From: Leptospira harrisiae
GTDB taxonomy: Bacteria > Spirochaetota > Leptospiria > Leptospirales > Leptospiraceae
NCBI RefSeq assembly: GCF_002811945.1
Contig: NZ_NPDX01000001.1
Span: forward strand, 2,024,661 to 2,088,660
Direction of reading: 5' to 3'
Length of the DNA stretch: 64,000 nt
A model generated the notes under the pieces. The model had not been told where the DNA came from and ran no database searches. It was given only the letters and a program-made list of their open reading frames with translations. Of this stretch, positions 1-9,127 are shown piece by piece. The first letter of the stretch is position 1, and the number at the start of each line of letters is the position of its first letter. Both the position numbers and the translations under genes were made by a program.

Positions 1-591
1 CCAAGTGGACTTAGTGCCGTTCAAAAACGAAGTGTAGTTCTTTCATCCATCAAACGTAGTGATTTTTCAGAAGTATCAGCTAACGATTATTTAGAGTCTT
101 TACTCCGACAAATTTTACTCACAGGTATGAAAAATTTTTCTCCTAGAGAAATGGATGATATATATGAAAGGATTCTCTACTTTGTTGGTGCCGATGAAAG
201 AGAATATTTAAAATTCAAATTCAGAAGAGCTGAATTATTTTTCCAACTAGGCCAGGAAGAAGAAATTTATTACAAACGTGCGGCCATTGAATTTAAAGAA
301 GCAGCCAATATCCAACTTGCCTCAGAAATCGAAGACATCAATGTACCTGCTCTTCTCGTTCACGAGTTTGAATCAAAAATGAAAGAGGCAGAATCATATC
401 ACAAACTCAAAGAAAATTCGAAAAGTTTAGTGATATTGGATGCCTTAAAACCAAAACTGCGCAATGTCGACGAACGAAGCGTAGGTGGCAAAAAAGACGA
501 TATTTTAAAATCATATCATAACTTAACTAGATCCGTCCTTCGAAAACTGGGTCGCTACGAAGAAGCAGATGAAATCCCCTTTAACGAATGA
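1..591 (+). CDS. TPR-like helical protein, 5' end missing
   Basis: The frame is open from base 1 with no stop, so this is the C-terminal part of a longer gene; an ATG at 127 is internal. The visible ~196 residues are charged and helical, with repeated A/L/Y spacing like tetratricopeptide repeats. No enzyme motif is visible. Its last 23 bp overlap the start of the downstream desulfurase gene, so the two are probably co-translated. Function unknown; a scaffold role is only inferred from the repeat-like composition. Confidence 0.7.
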   Translation, partial: PSGLSAVQKRSVVLSSIKRSDFSEVSANDYLESLLRQILLTGMKNFSPREMDDIYERILYFVGADEREYLKFKFRRAELFFQLGQEEEIYYKRAAIEFKEAANIQLASEIEDINVPALLVHEFESKMKEAESYHKLKENSKSLVILDALKPKLRNVDERSVGGKKDDILKSYHNLTRSVLRKLGRYEEADEIPFNE

Positions 592-1705
592 AATAAAGTA
601 TTTTGATTACAATGCCACGCACCCACCTTTTGCAGAAATTTTGGAATCTTGTTTGGCGACGTATCTCAGAGAATTTTACAATCCTTCTGGGATCACACGA
701 TATTCCCTAAAAAACCAAGGAAAAATCGAACAAACAAGAAAATATTTTGCCGGTCTTACCCAAGGTCATGAGAAACAATTTGTTTTTTCTGCAACGGGAA
801 CGGAAGCAAACTACTTACTCATCCAAAGTCTACGTGTTTTGTATCCAAACTTAGATTCCGTAATAGTTTCTCCCTTTGAACATTCCAGCATGTATTCAGC
901 CTTGGATTCCTATGGTTTTTTTCCAGACTTGATCCAAACCAACAAATCAGGAATCATCGATATTCAAAATTTGGATCAAAAATTAAAAGAAAACCCAAGA
1001 CCAGTGATTTGTCTTTATGCAGGAAACGAAACGGGTGTCATCCAACCTGCGGAAGAAATTTCAAAACTAACTAAAACCTATACCCAACTTTTTTACAGTG
1101 ATTTGATGCAAGGATTTTGCAAAGTGAATGTCCCATTTTCCTTGTTTGATGGGTATACCTTTTCAGGACATAAAATTGGAGCGGGAATGGGAGCTGCCGT
1201 AACCTATTTACCAAAGGCAAATACAAACTTTCGTGTGTTTGGTGGAGGGAATCAAGAAAATGATCATAGAGCAGGTACAGAAAATACTTTTGCCATTGAA
1301 TGTTTAAACAAAGTAACAAAACTCCAACTAGAAAATTTGGAGAATAAAAACAAAAAACTCAAATCCTATCAAACTTTAATTGAAACTAAATTAGAAGAAA
1401 TGGGTTGTACGATCATTGCAAAAAATTCAAAACGACTTCCGAACACTACATTCCTTATATTGCCTATCCAAGCAGTTGACTTCTTTCTATTAGGAATGGA
1501 AGAAAATGGAATTTTAGTTTCTACCGGGAGTTCTTGCAAATCTCGAGCAAGAGAAGCATCCAAATCCCTACTCTATATGGGATACACAGAGGAAGAAGCA
1601 CTTCGCTCCATTCGAATCTCCACGGGTTACTTTACAACGGAAGAAGAAGTAGAACAGTTGTTATCCAGAGCAAATGAACTAATCCAAAAGCTCCAATCCA
1701 TTTAA
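569..1705 (+). CDS. NifS/IscS-like cysteine desulfurase (class V aminotransferase)
   Basis: PLP enzyme that would take sulfur from cysteine as an enzyme-bound persulfide for Fe-S cluster or thio-cofactor synthesis. The 378-residue length fits the family. The Schiff-base lysine is in SGHKIGAG (K202), the family N-terminal motif is YFDYNATHPP, the H of FEHSSM and the GGGNQENDHRAGTEN segment are present, and the active cysteine lies in STGSSCKSR (about C323). The ATG at 569 lies inside the upstream gene and no later ATG precedes the conserved N-terminus. No IscU or NifU gene is adjacent, so it may serve tRNA thiolation or a general sulfur role. Confidence 0.9.
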   Translation: MKSPLTNEIKYFDYNATHPPFAEILESCLATYLREFYNPSGITRYSLKNQGKIEQTRKYFAGLTQGHEKQFVFSATGTEANYLLIQSLRVLYPNLDSVIVSPFEHSSMYSALDSYGFFPDLIQTNKSGIIDIQNLDQKLKENPRPVICLYAGNETGVIQPAEEISKLTKTYTQLFYSDLMQGFCKVNVPFSLFDGYTFSGHKIGAGMGAAVTYLPKANTNFRVFGGGNQENDHRAGTENTFAIECLNKVTKLQLENLENKNKKLKSYQTLIETKLEEMGCTIIAKNSKRLPNTTFLILPIQAVDFFLLGMEENGILVSTGSSCKSRAREASKSLLYMGYTEEEALRSIRISTGYFTTEEEVEQLLSRANELIQKLQSI

Positions 1706-1709
1706 ATTC

Positions 1710-3044
1710 ATGAAACTTAGAATTATTGCAAAATATTCCAGAGAAGAATTTACTGATGGAGAATGTATTTGGGAAGAAAAACAAGACCAGTTTGGCACAG
1801 TAGAAAGAACAACAAAGTTTTCCGGAAAACTCATTAGCGAATTCCTAAAAGATTGGGCATTATTTGTTGAACGAGTATTATCTCAAAATCCAACAAAAGA
1901 TGAATTCTTAGATAAATTAGGGAAAAAATCAGATAGTTTAGAACAAATTGTATTTGGGAAAATTCTTCCCTTTTGGCGTCATCCCGGATTTCCCGATTCC
2001 ATCCAACTCCTAATCGATCCTGAATTTTCACCTATCCCTTGGGAAATTTTACGCACTCACAAAGGTTTTTTATTCCAAGATAAGGATTACAGAAGAGGGA
2101 TTCGAATTGATACGATTCAAAAAGAATACAAACAAAAAACAAATTCTATTTTGCTTGTTTGTAATCCAGTAAAATCAAACTTAATTTCCACAGTGAAAGA
2201 AGAATGTATGGCTTTGTTTCCTATTTTGGAAAAAAAATTAAACTTACGAATTCTTAAAGAACATCATTTAACAAGAGTCAGATTCATTGAAGAAGCTGGT
2301 TCCGTTAAATATTTACACTACGCTGGTCATACAGAAAAAAACGGAATTCCACTTGGCGCAAATGACTTTTTATATTCGAAAGAAATATCAGAGCATTCTT
2401 TCACCAATTTAGATTTAGTTTTTTTTAACAGTTGCCATTCCTCTTTTGATTCCATCGAACATTCTGGACTTACTACAAGCTTTTTAAAAGCTGGCGCCAA
2501 AGAAGTCATAGGATTCCTATTTCCTGTGGAATCAAATTTAGCAAAGGCCATTGGAATCAAATTTTGGGACTCCTATTTAAAATCTAAAAATTCGCATAAC
2601 TCCTTAGCTAAAATTAGAAAAACATTATATAATGGTTCTTCCAATGAAATCATCACGGCGATCAGTTTAGTTCATTTCTCAACACAAACCCCAAAACCAA
2701 AATTCAGACAAATCCTTGGCATAACATTTGTTCTACTAGTTTTATTTTTTTCTATTGTTTTTTTAGGCGAAAAGAAAGAACCTATCAACGCAGAGAAATT
2801 TGAAATACTAAACCCACCCAAGGTAAAAAAAAAAGATGATACTAGCCTTCCCCAAGACCCGGTTTTAATTCAAATTTCTCATTTAAAAAATCAAGAATTC
2901 CGCAAAATGGTCCTTCAGTTTTTAAAAACCAAACACGCATTGTTAGATGATTCTCAAAAAAGAGAGCTTATTGAGTCCATTTTATCAAAAGATATCTCAG
3001 AAGAGAAAATGTATTACGAATTTAAAACCAGGAGTGGATTTTGA
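1710..3044 (+). CDS. CHAT-domain caspase-like peptidase with C-terminal membrane anchor
   Basis: The 444-residue protein carries a CHAT domain (caspase-like, HetF associated with TPR). The catalytic histidine is in LHYAGH (H207) and the cysteine in FNSCHSS (C242), followed by the typical FLKAGAKEVIG segment. A hydrophobic stretch at about residues 338-358 should anchor it in the membrane with a short basic C-terminal tail. It lies 4 bp after the desulfurase stop and overlaps the next gene by 4 bp. CHAT proteases act as signalling or cell-death proteases in known systems. The nearby sigma-factor gene raises the possibility of a protease-sigma pathway, which is inference. Confidence 0.82.
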   Translation: MKLRIIAKYSREEFTDGECIWEEKQDQFGTVERTTKFSGKLISEFLKDWALFVERVLSQNPTKDEFLDKLGKKSDSLEQIVFGKILPFWRHPGFPDSIQLLIDPEFSPIPWEILRTHKGFLFQDKDYRRGIRIDTIQKEYKQKTNSILLVCNPVKSNLISTVKEECMALFPILEKKLNLRILKEHHLTRVRFIEEAGSVKYLHYAGHTEKNGIPLGANDFLYSKEISEHSFTNLDLVFFNSCHSSFDSIEHSGLTTSFLKAGAKEVIGFLFPVESNLAKAIGIKFWDSYLKSKNSHNSLAKIRKTLYNGSSNEIITAISLVHFSTQTPKPKFRQILGITFVLLVLFFSIVFLGEKKEPINAEKFEILNPPKVKKKDDTSLPQDPVLIQISHLKNQEFRKMVLQFLKTKHALLDDSQKRELIESILSKDISEEKMYYEFKTRSGF

Positions 3045-4069
3045 AAAAATTCAAAAACATTCTAATTTCCTTTTTTTTTCTATCTTTTTCACTCCAAGCA
3101 CAATGGTTTCCCAAATCAAAACCATTTGAGGACATTTGGACTTCCTATCATTCAAAACAAAATTTATTTAGCCAAGCTTATGGCATCCAAACTAGGGATA
3201 CGATCCGACCAAAAACGGAAGCTGAGGAAGAAGATTTTTCCTTTTACTGGAAATCTTGTAATCAAACGGAAATCAAAGATTTAACACAAATTCTGCGTTA
3301 CATTTCCTTTTATGATGCCATTTTGACTTTGAGGCAATGTGTAACCGCAAACAAAGAAGAACAAATTCAAATTGAAAAACAAACAAAGAAAAAAATCTTC
3401 GATTTGATTGTATTGCCTAAATTGGAAATTTTAGAATCAGAAATTACTAACGAAGAACTCATTCCCCTTATAGGTGAATTAAAAAAAGAATGGGAAAAAA
3501 CAATTTATGTATTTTCTAATTTATACAAATCGCATGAAGTATTATTTTTAGGAAAAGAAAGAGAATATACCTTAGCCATCAACCGTGTTTTGTATTCCGA
3601 AATGCCAGAATCCAGAAGGAAAACTTTGATTTTGCGACTTCTGCAAGATATGAAACAGCAAAACAAAAACACCTTTCAGCTGTTTTACTATTCAAAACAA
3701 AATCCTTGGTCTTCCTCTAACTTAATTGAAGAAAATTCAGAATCAAAACAATTTTATTTATCCCTCATTGAAGAATGGAAAGTAGATCCGGATTTTGAGC
3801 CTGAACAACTCTCCTCATTAAGGGAATTCCAAAACTGTTTAGATGAAATTCCAATTTTGAATGAGAAAATTAGACTTTTAGGTTTTTTTGGTTTTTTTAG
3901 TGACTATGGTCGGTTCACTTCCAAACACCAATTAACATTTTCACAAACGAATCAAACGCGAGTTCGGTTCGTTCGACAAACCTTATTTCGTTCCCATCAT
4001 TTTCAAAAAAGATTAGAAAATGTACTGACATCTTGCAAAAATTCCGTCCAATCAGTGAAAGAAATATGA
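3041..4069 (+). CDS. secreted hypothetical protein, TTG start
   Basis: Starts with TTG in a TTGA overlap with the CHAT gene stop, so it is translationally coupled. The 342-residue product has a clear signal peptide (basic MKKFKN, hydrophobic core, cleavage near LQAQ at about residue 21). The rest is charged and helical with several cysteines and no recognised domain. It ends in an ATGA overlap with the sigma-factor gene. The tight coupling suggests it works with the CHAT protease and the sigma factor, possibly as a periplasmic sensor or substrate (inference). Confidence 0.72.
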   Translation: MKKFKNILISFFFLSFSLQAQWFPKSKPFEDIWTSYHSKQNLFSQAYGIQTRDTIRPKTEAEEEDFSFYWKSCNQTEIKDLTQILRYISFYDAILTLRQCVTANKEEQIQIEKQTKKKIFDLIVLPKLEILESEITNEELIPLIGELKKEWEKTIYVFSNLYKSHEVLFLGKEREYTLAINRVLYSEMPESRRKTLILRLLQDMKQQNKNTFQLFYYSKQNPWSSSNLIEENSESKQFYLSLIEEWKVDPDFEPEQLSSLREFQNCLDEIPILNEKIRLLGFFGFFSDYGRFTSKHQLTFSQTNQTRVRFVRQTLFRSHHFQKRLENVLTSCKNSVQSVKEI

Positions 4070-4635
4070 GTGATGAGATTCGAAAGTTAATCGATAACTG
4101 CCTTCTAGGGAAAAGTTCGGCTTGGCAGGAATTGATTCGGAGGTTTCACAGACTCATCATTGGGACTTGTGCTCATTACGTTCCAAGAGAGGAAGTCACA
4201 GATACTTCCCAACAAGTGTATCTCAAACTTACAGAAAATGATTACCATCTCCTTCGAAAGTTCAAAGGAGAGAGTTTACCTGCATTTATTATCTATTTAA
4301 GTGAAATTTCTAAAAATATAAGTATGTCTCAGACAAGATCCATTCGTCGGTATGAATATCGAGAGGGAATTTCTTTGGATTTGAGCATCGACATTTTAGA
4401 CGATAGGCAAAACCAAGAAGACGTCTATTTTGCTTGGGAAGAAAAACGTGAGTTTTACGATCTCATCGAAGCTTTGGATGATGCACATAAAGAAATTCTC
4501 ATCCTGAGGTTAAAAGGGTACAAATTTAAAGAAATTGCAGAAATCCTCGATGTTCCCCTAGGAACAGTCCTCGCTCGGGCCAATCGAGCCAAAGAAAAAA
4601 TAAAAAAAATCCTTACAAAGGAAATAAAGCCGTAG
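4066..4635 (+). CDS. ECF-like RNA polymerase sigma factor
   Basis: Sigma-70 family protein of about 189 residues. Region 2 is seen as a helical segment with TDTSQQVYLKL, and region 4 as an HTH: ILRLKGYKFKEIAEILDVPLGTVLARANRAKEKI. I chose the ATG at 4066, which overlaps the previous stop (ATGA), over an in-frame start at 4033 that lies deep in the upstream gene. No classical zinc-binding anti-sigma gene follows; the next gene is an unknown. It would direct RNA polymerase to an unknown regulon, perhaps in response to the CHAT/secreted protein pair. Confidence 0.83.
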   Translation: MSDEIRKLIDNCLLGKSSAWQELIRRFHRLIIGTCAHYVPREEVTDTSQQVYLKLTENDYHLLRKFKGESLPAFIIYLSEISKNISMSQTRSIRRYEYREGISLDLSIDILDDRQNQEDVYFAWEEKREFYDLIEALDDAHKEILILRLKGYKFKEIAEILDVPLGTVLARANRAKEKIKKILTKEIKP

Positions 4636-4653
4636 CGGGGGGTAATAAATACT

Positions 4654-5187
4654 ATGGAACCAAAAGATCCGAAAGAATTTATGAACCGACTCAAATTAAA
4701 AGAAGCCCTTTACCTCATGTCCCAAGGGGAAGATGCGGACTCATCCACCATTGATCGGATCTTAGAAACCGTTCTTCCGGATAAGGGTTCCATCATACTA
4801 ATTTATCTACAATTCGTAAAAGACCAGTTGAAACTTCTGATCAGTGACCAAAGTGATTCAAATCTAGTGACTCCAGAATTAGCCTTCCGTGGGACGGGAA
4901 ATTCCAGTGGAGCCTTCCGAGTCCATAGACAAGTGGGAGGGCGAGATTTGGATTTTGTTTTCCAACCCAATCCTGAAAAAAACCAAGTTTTTCTTTCGGT
5001 AGAGGGTTCTAATTGCGAGCGTCTTTCTGCTAAGCTGTTTCTGGACGGAGCCCCCGTGGAAACCCTTTCCAAACTAGGTTCTCAGTCCATGTTTGATTCC
5101 CCAATTACCCTAGATTCAAGCCCTGAACTTGCTATCTTTGAATCCGGTAAGGAAATTGGCCGGTATCATTTTATGTTACAATCGTAA
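4654..5187 (+). CDS. hypothetical protein, last gene of the CHAT-sigma operon
   Basis: The 177-residue soluble protein starts 18 bp after the sigma-factor stop. The N-terminal third (about residues 1-60) is helical and resembles the short region that binds sigma factors in other anti-sigma proteins. The C-terminal part is beta-rich (FRVHRQVGGRDLDFVFQ and following). No transmembrane segment or known motif is visible. Position suggests a regulator of the sigma factor, but this is inference. A strong terminator lies about 110 bp downstream. Confidence 0.65.
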   Translation: MEPKDPKEFMNRLKLKEALYLMSQGEDADSSTIDRILETVLPDKGSIILIYLQFVKDQLKLLISDQSDSNLVTPELAFRGTGNSSGAFRVHRQVGGRDLDFVFQPNPEKNQVFLSVEGSNCERLSAKLFLDGAPVETLSKLGSQSMFDSPITLDSSPELAIFESGKEIGRYHFMLQS

Positions 5188-5295
5188 TTTTTTTTGTGAA
5201 CATGCAATAAACGGGAAGTCCAAAGGCATTGATTGGTTAAGGAAATGTTCCTAATTTTCAGGAACCTACTTTCTTTTCCAAACTAGTTCACTTCA

Positions 5296-5324
5296 AAATC
5301 CCGACTTCCGTCGGGATTTTTTTT
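5296..5324 (+). terminator. Rho-independent terminator of the 1-5187 operon
   Basis: A 10-bp perfect stem (AAATCCCGAC / GTCGGGATTT) with loop TTCC is followed by a run of T. It sits between the convergent + strand operon and ychF and touches the ychF stop codon. Confidence 0.85.
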
Positions 5325-6420
5325 AAGCGTTCACTCGGAAGTAAATCACATCTCCATCTTGGACAATGTATTCTTTTCCTTCCACCCGGAGTTTGCCTTC
5401 GTCTTTCACTTTCGCTGCATCCCCTGTTCTATCGATGTCCTCATAACGCATGACCTCAGCACGGATATATCCCTTTTCAAAATCTGAATGGATGACACTC
5501 GCCGCCAGAGGTCCCGTACTTCCCTGGTGTGTGGTCCAAGCACGGACCTCTTCCACTCCTGCTGTAAAAAAAGTAAGTAAACCAAGGAGTTTGTAAGAAG
5601 CACGGATCATTCTAGACAAACCCGATTCCTTTTCTCCAATCTCTTCTAAAAATGCCAATTGGTCTTCTTTTTCTAAACCCGAAATTTCTTCTTCAAAACG
5701 TCCACACAATACAACAACAGGTGCATTTTCTTTGGAAGCAAAATCGATGATGGTTTTGACAAGAGGGTTATCACTGGTTTTGACATCGGAGTCTAAAATA
5801 TTGGCAACATATAACACCGGCTTGATGGTGATGAGGTTAAATTTTTTAGCAATTTTACTTTCTTCATCACCAAGTTCTACAGTGGAGGCACGATTTCCTT
5901 TTTTTAAGGCATCTAAAATTTTATCCATTACAGATAAAATTTCTGCTGCTTCTTTGTTTCCTGTTTTAGCAGTTTTTGCAACACGTTGTTGTTGTTTTTC
6001 TAAACTATCCAAATCAGCTAAAATTAATTCATAATTGATTACAGTGATATCTTCGATGGGATCAACTTTCCCATGAACATGCGTTATGTTTTCATCTTGA
6101 AATGCACGAACCACATGGCAGATTGCATCCACTTCACGTATATGAGATAAAAACTGATTTCCAAGTCCTTCCCCTTGGCTTGCCCCTTTCACAAGACCGG
6201 CAATGTCCACAAATTCAATCATGGTGGGGACCGTACGTTTTGGTTTGTAAACTTCTGCCAGACGGTTCAGTCTTTCGTCCGGTACTTCCACAACTCCCGT
6301 ATTGGGTTCTATCGTGCAAAAAGGATAGTTGGCAGCCTGAGCTCCTGCCTTCGTGAGTGCATTAAAAATAGTCGACTTACCGACGTTCGGGAGACCTACA
6401 ATTCCACAATTCAAAGCCAT
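5323..6420 (-). CDS. ychF: YchF/Ola1-family ribosome-associated P-loop ATPase
   Basis: The 365-residue protein is a full-length YchF. Walker A is GLPNVGKST (residues 9-17), the family signature [10 protein letters not shown] follows at 31-40, then the G3 motif in [10 protein letters not shown]. The G4-type element is the non-canonical NILDSD, consistent with the family's preference for ATP over GTP. The C-terminal TGS domain covers about residues 280-363. YchF proteins bind ribosomes and act in translation and oxidative-stress control. It appears monocistronic. Confidence 0.96.
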   Translation of the reverse strand: MALNCGIVGLPNVGKSTIFNALTKAGAQAANYPFCTIEPNTGVVEVPDERLNRLAEVYKPKRTVPTMIEFVDIAGLVKGASQGEGLGNQFLSHIREVDAICHVVRAFQDENITHVHGKVDPIEDITVINYELILADLDSLEKQQQRVAKTAKTGNKEAAEILSVMDKILDALKKGNRASTVELGDEESKIAKKFNLITIKPVLYVANILDSDVKTSDNPLVKTIIDFASKENAPVVVLCGRFEEEISGLEKEDQLAFLEEIGEKESGLSRMIRASYKLLGLLTFFTAGVEEVRAWTTHQGSTGPLAASVIHSDFEKGYIRAEVMRYEDIDRTGDAAKVKDEGKLRVEGKEYIVQDGDVIYFRVNA

Positions 6421-6468
6421 AGGGATAGGTTTTTACCGAGAGACGGTAAGACAAGGAAAATTGCTTTC

Positions 6469-6960
6469 TTAGTTTTGAAATCCTGTCTCAAGATACACAG
6501 AAGTAAGATAAAACATGGAACTAAGGATGAGAACAAGGTAAACAACCGAATAAATTTTACCAATCCGTTTCCAGGGATACCGATCAAACAAATAGAGTTC
6601 CTTGATAATGAGTTCCGGACTAGGATCAGTGGGAAGGGTATCTTCTCTTCCGGCCTTTCTCCAAACGAACTGGCGTTCCTCTTTTCCTAGTTGGAAAAAG
6701 GCAGCAGATGCACCTTCCGCAAAAACATCCAAAAGTAAAGTTGGGATTTCAAAGTATTTAAAGGTAATGATTCCAGAAAAACTAGTAAGGATAGCTAGGT
6801 AATTGATCACAACTATCAATGGACTTGCCGTATAACTTGAACTAAACAACAAATACAAATAAAGAATTAGAAATCCAATTGAAACATATTTGGCAATACG
6901 AGAAAGAATTTTGTATAATTTTTGTTCTTGGATAAAAAGGTGAAAAACTTCGTGTTTCAT
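6469..6960 (-). CDS. small membrane protein, hypothetical
   Basis: The 163-residue protein has three predicted membrane segments: about residues 27-42, 48-68 and 140-157. The loop between them is charged (LGKEERQFVWRKAGRED). No known family recognised. It lies 11 bp after the pseudouridine synthase gene in the same direction, so probably part of that operon. Confidence 0.7.
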   Translation of the reverse strand: MKHEVFHLFIQEQKLYKILSRIAKYVSIGFLILYLYLLFSSSYTASPLIVVINYLAILTSFSGIITFKYFEIPTLLLDVFAEGASAAFFQLGKEERQFVWRKAGREDTLPTDPSPELIIKELYLFDRYPWKRIGKIYSVVYLVLILSSMFYLTSVYLETGFQN

Positions 6961-6971
6961 TCTGGTTGTCT

Positions 6972-7661
6972 CTAAATGGAGAGTGGCTTCTTAACTCGAT
7001 TGTCAAATTCCTTTGGAATCTCCGTCTCCACACACTGTTTTTTTCCTTGGAAGTCGGTAAAGCACAATCGAAAGGAATGAAGATACATTCGTATTTCTTT
7101 CTTTTCCCCGCTTGATTGAGAATACACTGGATCACCCAAAACAGAAAATCCTAATTCACGAAGCATAACGCGAATTTGGTGCCTTCTCCCTGTTAAAATT
7201 TTTGCCATTCCAAAGGAAAGATTTTCTTTAGAATGAGTGGAAAGAATTCGAAACTCGGTAATTGCTTTTTTACCTCCACTCCTCACAATTTTTACTTCTT
7301 TATTCCCATCTTTTATAAAACATTCAAATCGTTTTTCTTTCCATTCAGGAATCCCTTGGCATAAAAAAATGTATTCCTTTTCTGCCTCTTTTAGTAACAA
7401 ATCAATTTCTTTGTTGTTACCATGAGTTTTTCCTAGGAGAACAATCCCACTTGTACCCAAATCCAAACGATTAGCAGTGCGGAGATCTGACAAACCAAGT
7501 TTTGAAGCAAGTAACCTTGTGAAATCCATTCTGTTTGGGTCTTTTGTTTCATGTACGGGAATTCCAGCTGGTTTTTCAGCTAATAGAAACTCATCACATT
7601 CAAAAAGAATAGTGGTCGAGATGTTCTCACTGAGTTGGATTTTTTTAGTCAGATACTTCAA
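6972..7661 (-). CDS. RluA-family RNA pseudouridine synthase
   Basis: The 229-residue enzyme would convert specific uridines in rRNA or tRNA to pseudouridine. The catalytic motif is NRLDLGTSGIVLLGK with D67; the family usually has H where this has N64. The other family motifs are LLAEKPAGIPVH and the RRHQIRVMLRELGFSVLGDPVY segment. It lacks an N-terminal S4 domain, so it is a short RluA/TruC-like member. It overlaps the upstream DUF2797 gene by 17 bp. Confidence 0.9.
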   Translation of the reverse strand: MKYLTKKIQLSENISTTILFECDEFLLAEKPAGIPVHETKDPNRMDFTRLLASKLGLSDLRTANRLDLGTSGIVLLGKTHGNNKEIDLLLKEAEKEYIFLCQGIPEWKEKRFECFIKDGNKEVKIVRSGGKKAITEFRILSTHSKENLSFGMAKILTGRRHQIRVMLRELGFSVLGDPVYSQSSGEKKEIRMYLHSFRLCFTDFQGKKQCVETEIPKEFDNRVKKPLSI

Positions 7662-8520
7662 TCCAAAGACCAGAGAGACTACGAATATTGATCACTCCCG
7701 ATCGAAAAAGAAGATATTGTCCTTTGATTCCGACAAGTGTATCTGAGATAGGAGTATCTTTTGTAAGTTTGAGTGACTTGATTTTATCAGGGTATGATTC
7801 AATGGGGTATTCTATTTTTGTAACACCTTGGCTAAGGTCCAACCGGTTCCAGACAAGTTTAGTTTTGCTATCTTGCGGTGAAAAAAAATCGTTTTTCTCT
7901 AAATGGTTCAGAAATTTACTGGCCTCGCGCACCAAATCCATGTCAGGTGGTTCACCAGCTACCATCTTTTGCCAAGTGGTTTTATCCGGTAAAAACTGAC
8001 TCAAATAATGTTCTAAAATTCCCGCATCCCTTCTCGATGTTACTTCCAAAATAGGAATTCCAAACTTTGCTCCTTGGTCTACCCAACGGTTGGACACTGG
8101 ATTTTCTTTTGTGATCCCAACTTTTAAACCACTAGAGTTTGCAAAGTAAACAGTATGTTTTTTAAAACAATTGGTTTTTCCCCATTCGGGTTCCCGACAT
8201 GTACCTTTGTGAAAATGACAAGTTTCAGGCCTTAAAATACAAAGGTCGTTCTCTGCAAGATTTGTAAAACAGGTGAAACAATAACCTTGGCTAAATGATT
8301 TTTTTGTTTTTTTCCCACAGTGCAAACAACGAATCTCGTCGTTCGTAGAAAGAGTGATTTTTTTTCCAATCCAAGATTCTACAGGTGTTTCGGAAGTAGA
8401 TTCTACTGCACACAAATCTTTTTTGTCAGCTTCAGGGTAGTTTGCTGTTTCCCAAAAATAAGAAACAGGGGAAATTCCCTTGTGTGACATTTTCCGAACA
8501 TAACCTTGGATCTTTGTCAT
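7645..8520 (-). CDS. DUF2797 family zinc-binding protein
   Basis: The 291-residue protein has a zinc-ribbon-like set of cysteines (C65/C68 and C81/C84), then a second Cys/His cluster (C94, C101, C108, C118). A VYFANSSGLKVGITK segment resembles the start of a GIY-YIG fold, as described for DUF2797. Function in the family is unknown; a nucleic-acid role is plausible. It is co-directional with and overlaps the pseudouridine synthase gene, which fits RNA metabolism. Confidence 0.8.
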   Translation of the reverse strand: MTKIQGYVRKMSHKGISPVSYFWETANYPEADKKDLCAVESTSETPVESWIGKKITLSTNDEIRCLHCGKKTKKSFSQGYCFTCFTNLAENDLCILRPETCHFHKGTCREPEWGKTNCFKKHTVYFANSSGLKVGITKENPVSNRWVDQGAKFGIPILEVTSRRDAGILEHYLSQFLPDKTTWQKMVAGEPPDMDLVREASKFLNHLEKNDFFSPQDSKTKLVWNRLDLSQGVTKIEYPIESYPDKIKSLKLTKDTPISDTLVGIKGQYLLFRSGVINIRSLSGLWIEVSD

Positions 8521-8526
8521 AAAGTT

Positions 8527-9120
8527 TTAAAAAGTATATTCCTTAACTTCTTCTGGAAAAAACTCTTTGTTTACATTTACAAAAAGTAAACCAATGAGAC
8601 TTGGTTCGGATAGAGAAACATCCCATTTAAAAATAACAAGAGTTTGGCGAAACAGATAATGAGAAATTTGCCCTTTAGGTCCATAAAAAAGTTTAAGTTG
8701 GTCCTCTCCTTCCCCAAGTAAAACAACCTTCCCGTTTAAATTAGGTGATCTTTGTTTGATAAGTTTAATTGTGACCTTACCACCCGGATAAACATCTTCA
8801 GGATCAGACCCTTCGGTGGCCTCTCCATCATTGACAGAAGAAATAGGAGCCACTTCCATGGTTGTGCCTTCGTAATCCAAATAATTACAAGGGAAGTCCC
8901 CGGGCATACTCGGAAAATTTTCTGAACAAGAAGTATAAACAGATTCTTTTTCCTCACCTTCTGCATATGAAACAAGAAGTGTAGAACGAATCGTCGCATA
9001 CGCAACTGATTTCAAAATTTTGGCAGTTTTGTTTTTGGGAACAGCCACAAATTCTTTTTCAGAAGCATATACTGCAAAAACAAAAAGAAAACTAAAAAAT
9101 AAAAGGATAAGTCGTTTCAT
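8527..9120 (-). CDS. secreted hypothetical protein
   Basis: The 197-residue product has an N-terminal signal peptide (MKRLILLFFSFLFVFAVYAS) with probable cleavage after about residue 20. The mature part is acidic with three cysteines and beta-strand character, and no known domain. It is 7 bp from both neighbours' boundaries and is probably co-transcribed with the NamZ-like gene upstream. Likely periplasmic. Confidence 0.72.
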   Translation of the reverse strand: MKRLILLFFSFLFVFAVYASEKEFVAVPKNKTAKILKSVAYATIRSTLLVSYAEGEEKESVYTSCSENFPSMPGDFPCNYLDYEGTTMEVAPISSVNDGEATEGSDPEDVYPGGKVTIKLIKQRSPNLNGKVVLLGEGEDQLKLFYGPKGQISHYLFRQTLVIFKWDVSLSEPSLIGLLFVNVNKEFFPEEVKEYTF

Positions 9121-9127
9121 CTATACC

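Noticed and set aside
6102..6690. + strand ORFs opposite ychF and the 163-aa gene
   Set aside because: They are shadows of well-conserved - strand coding sequence with no family likeness.
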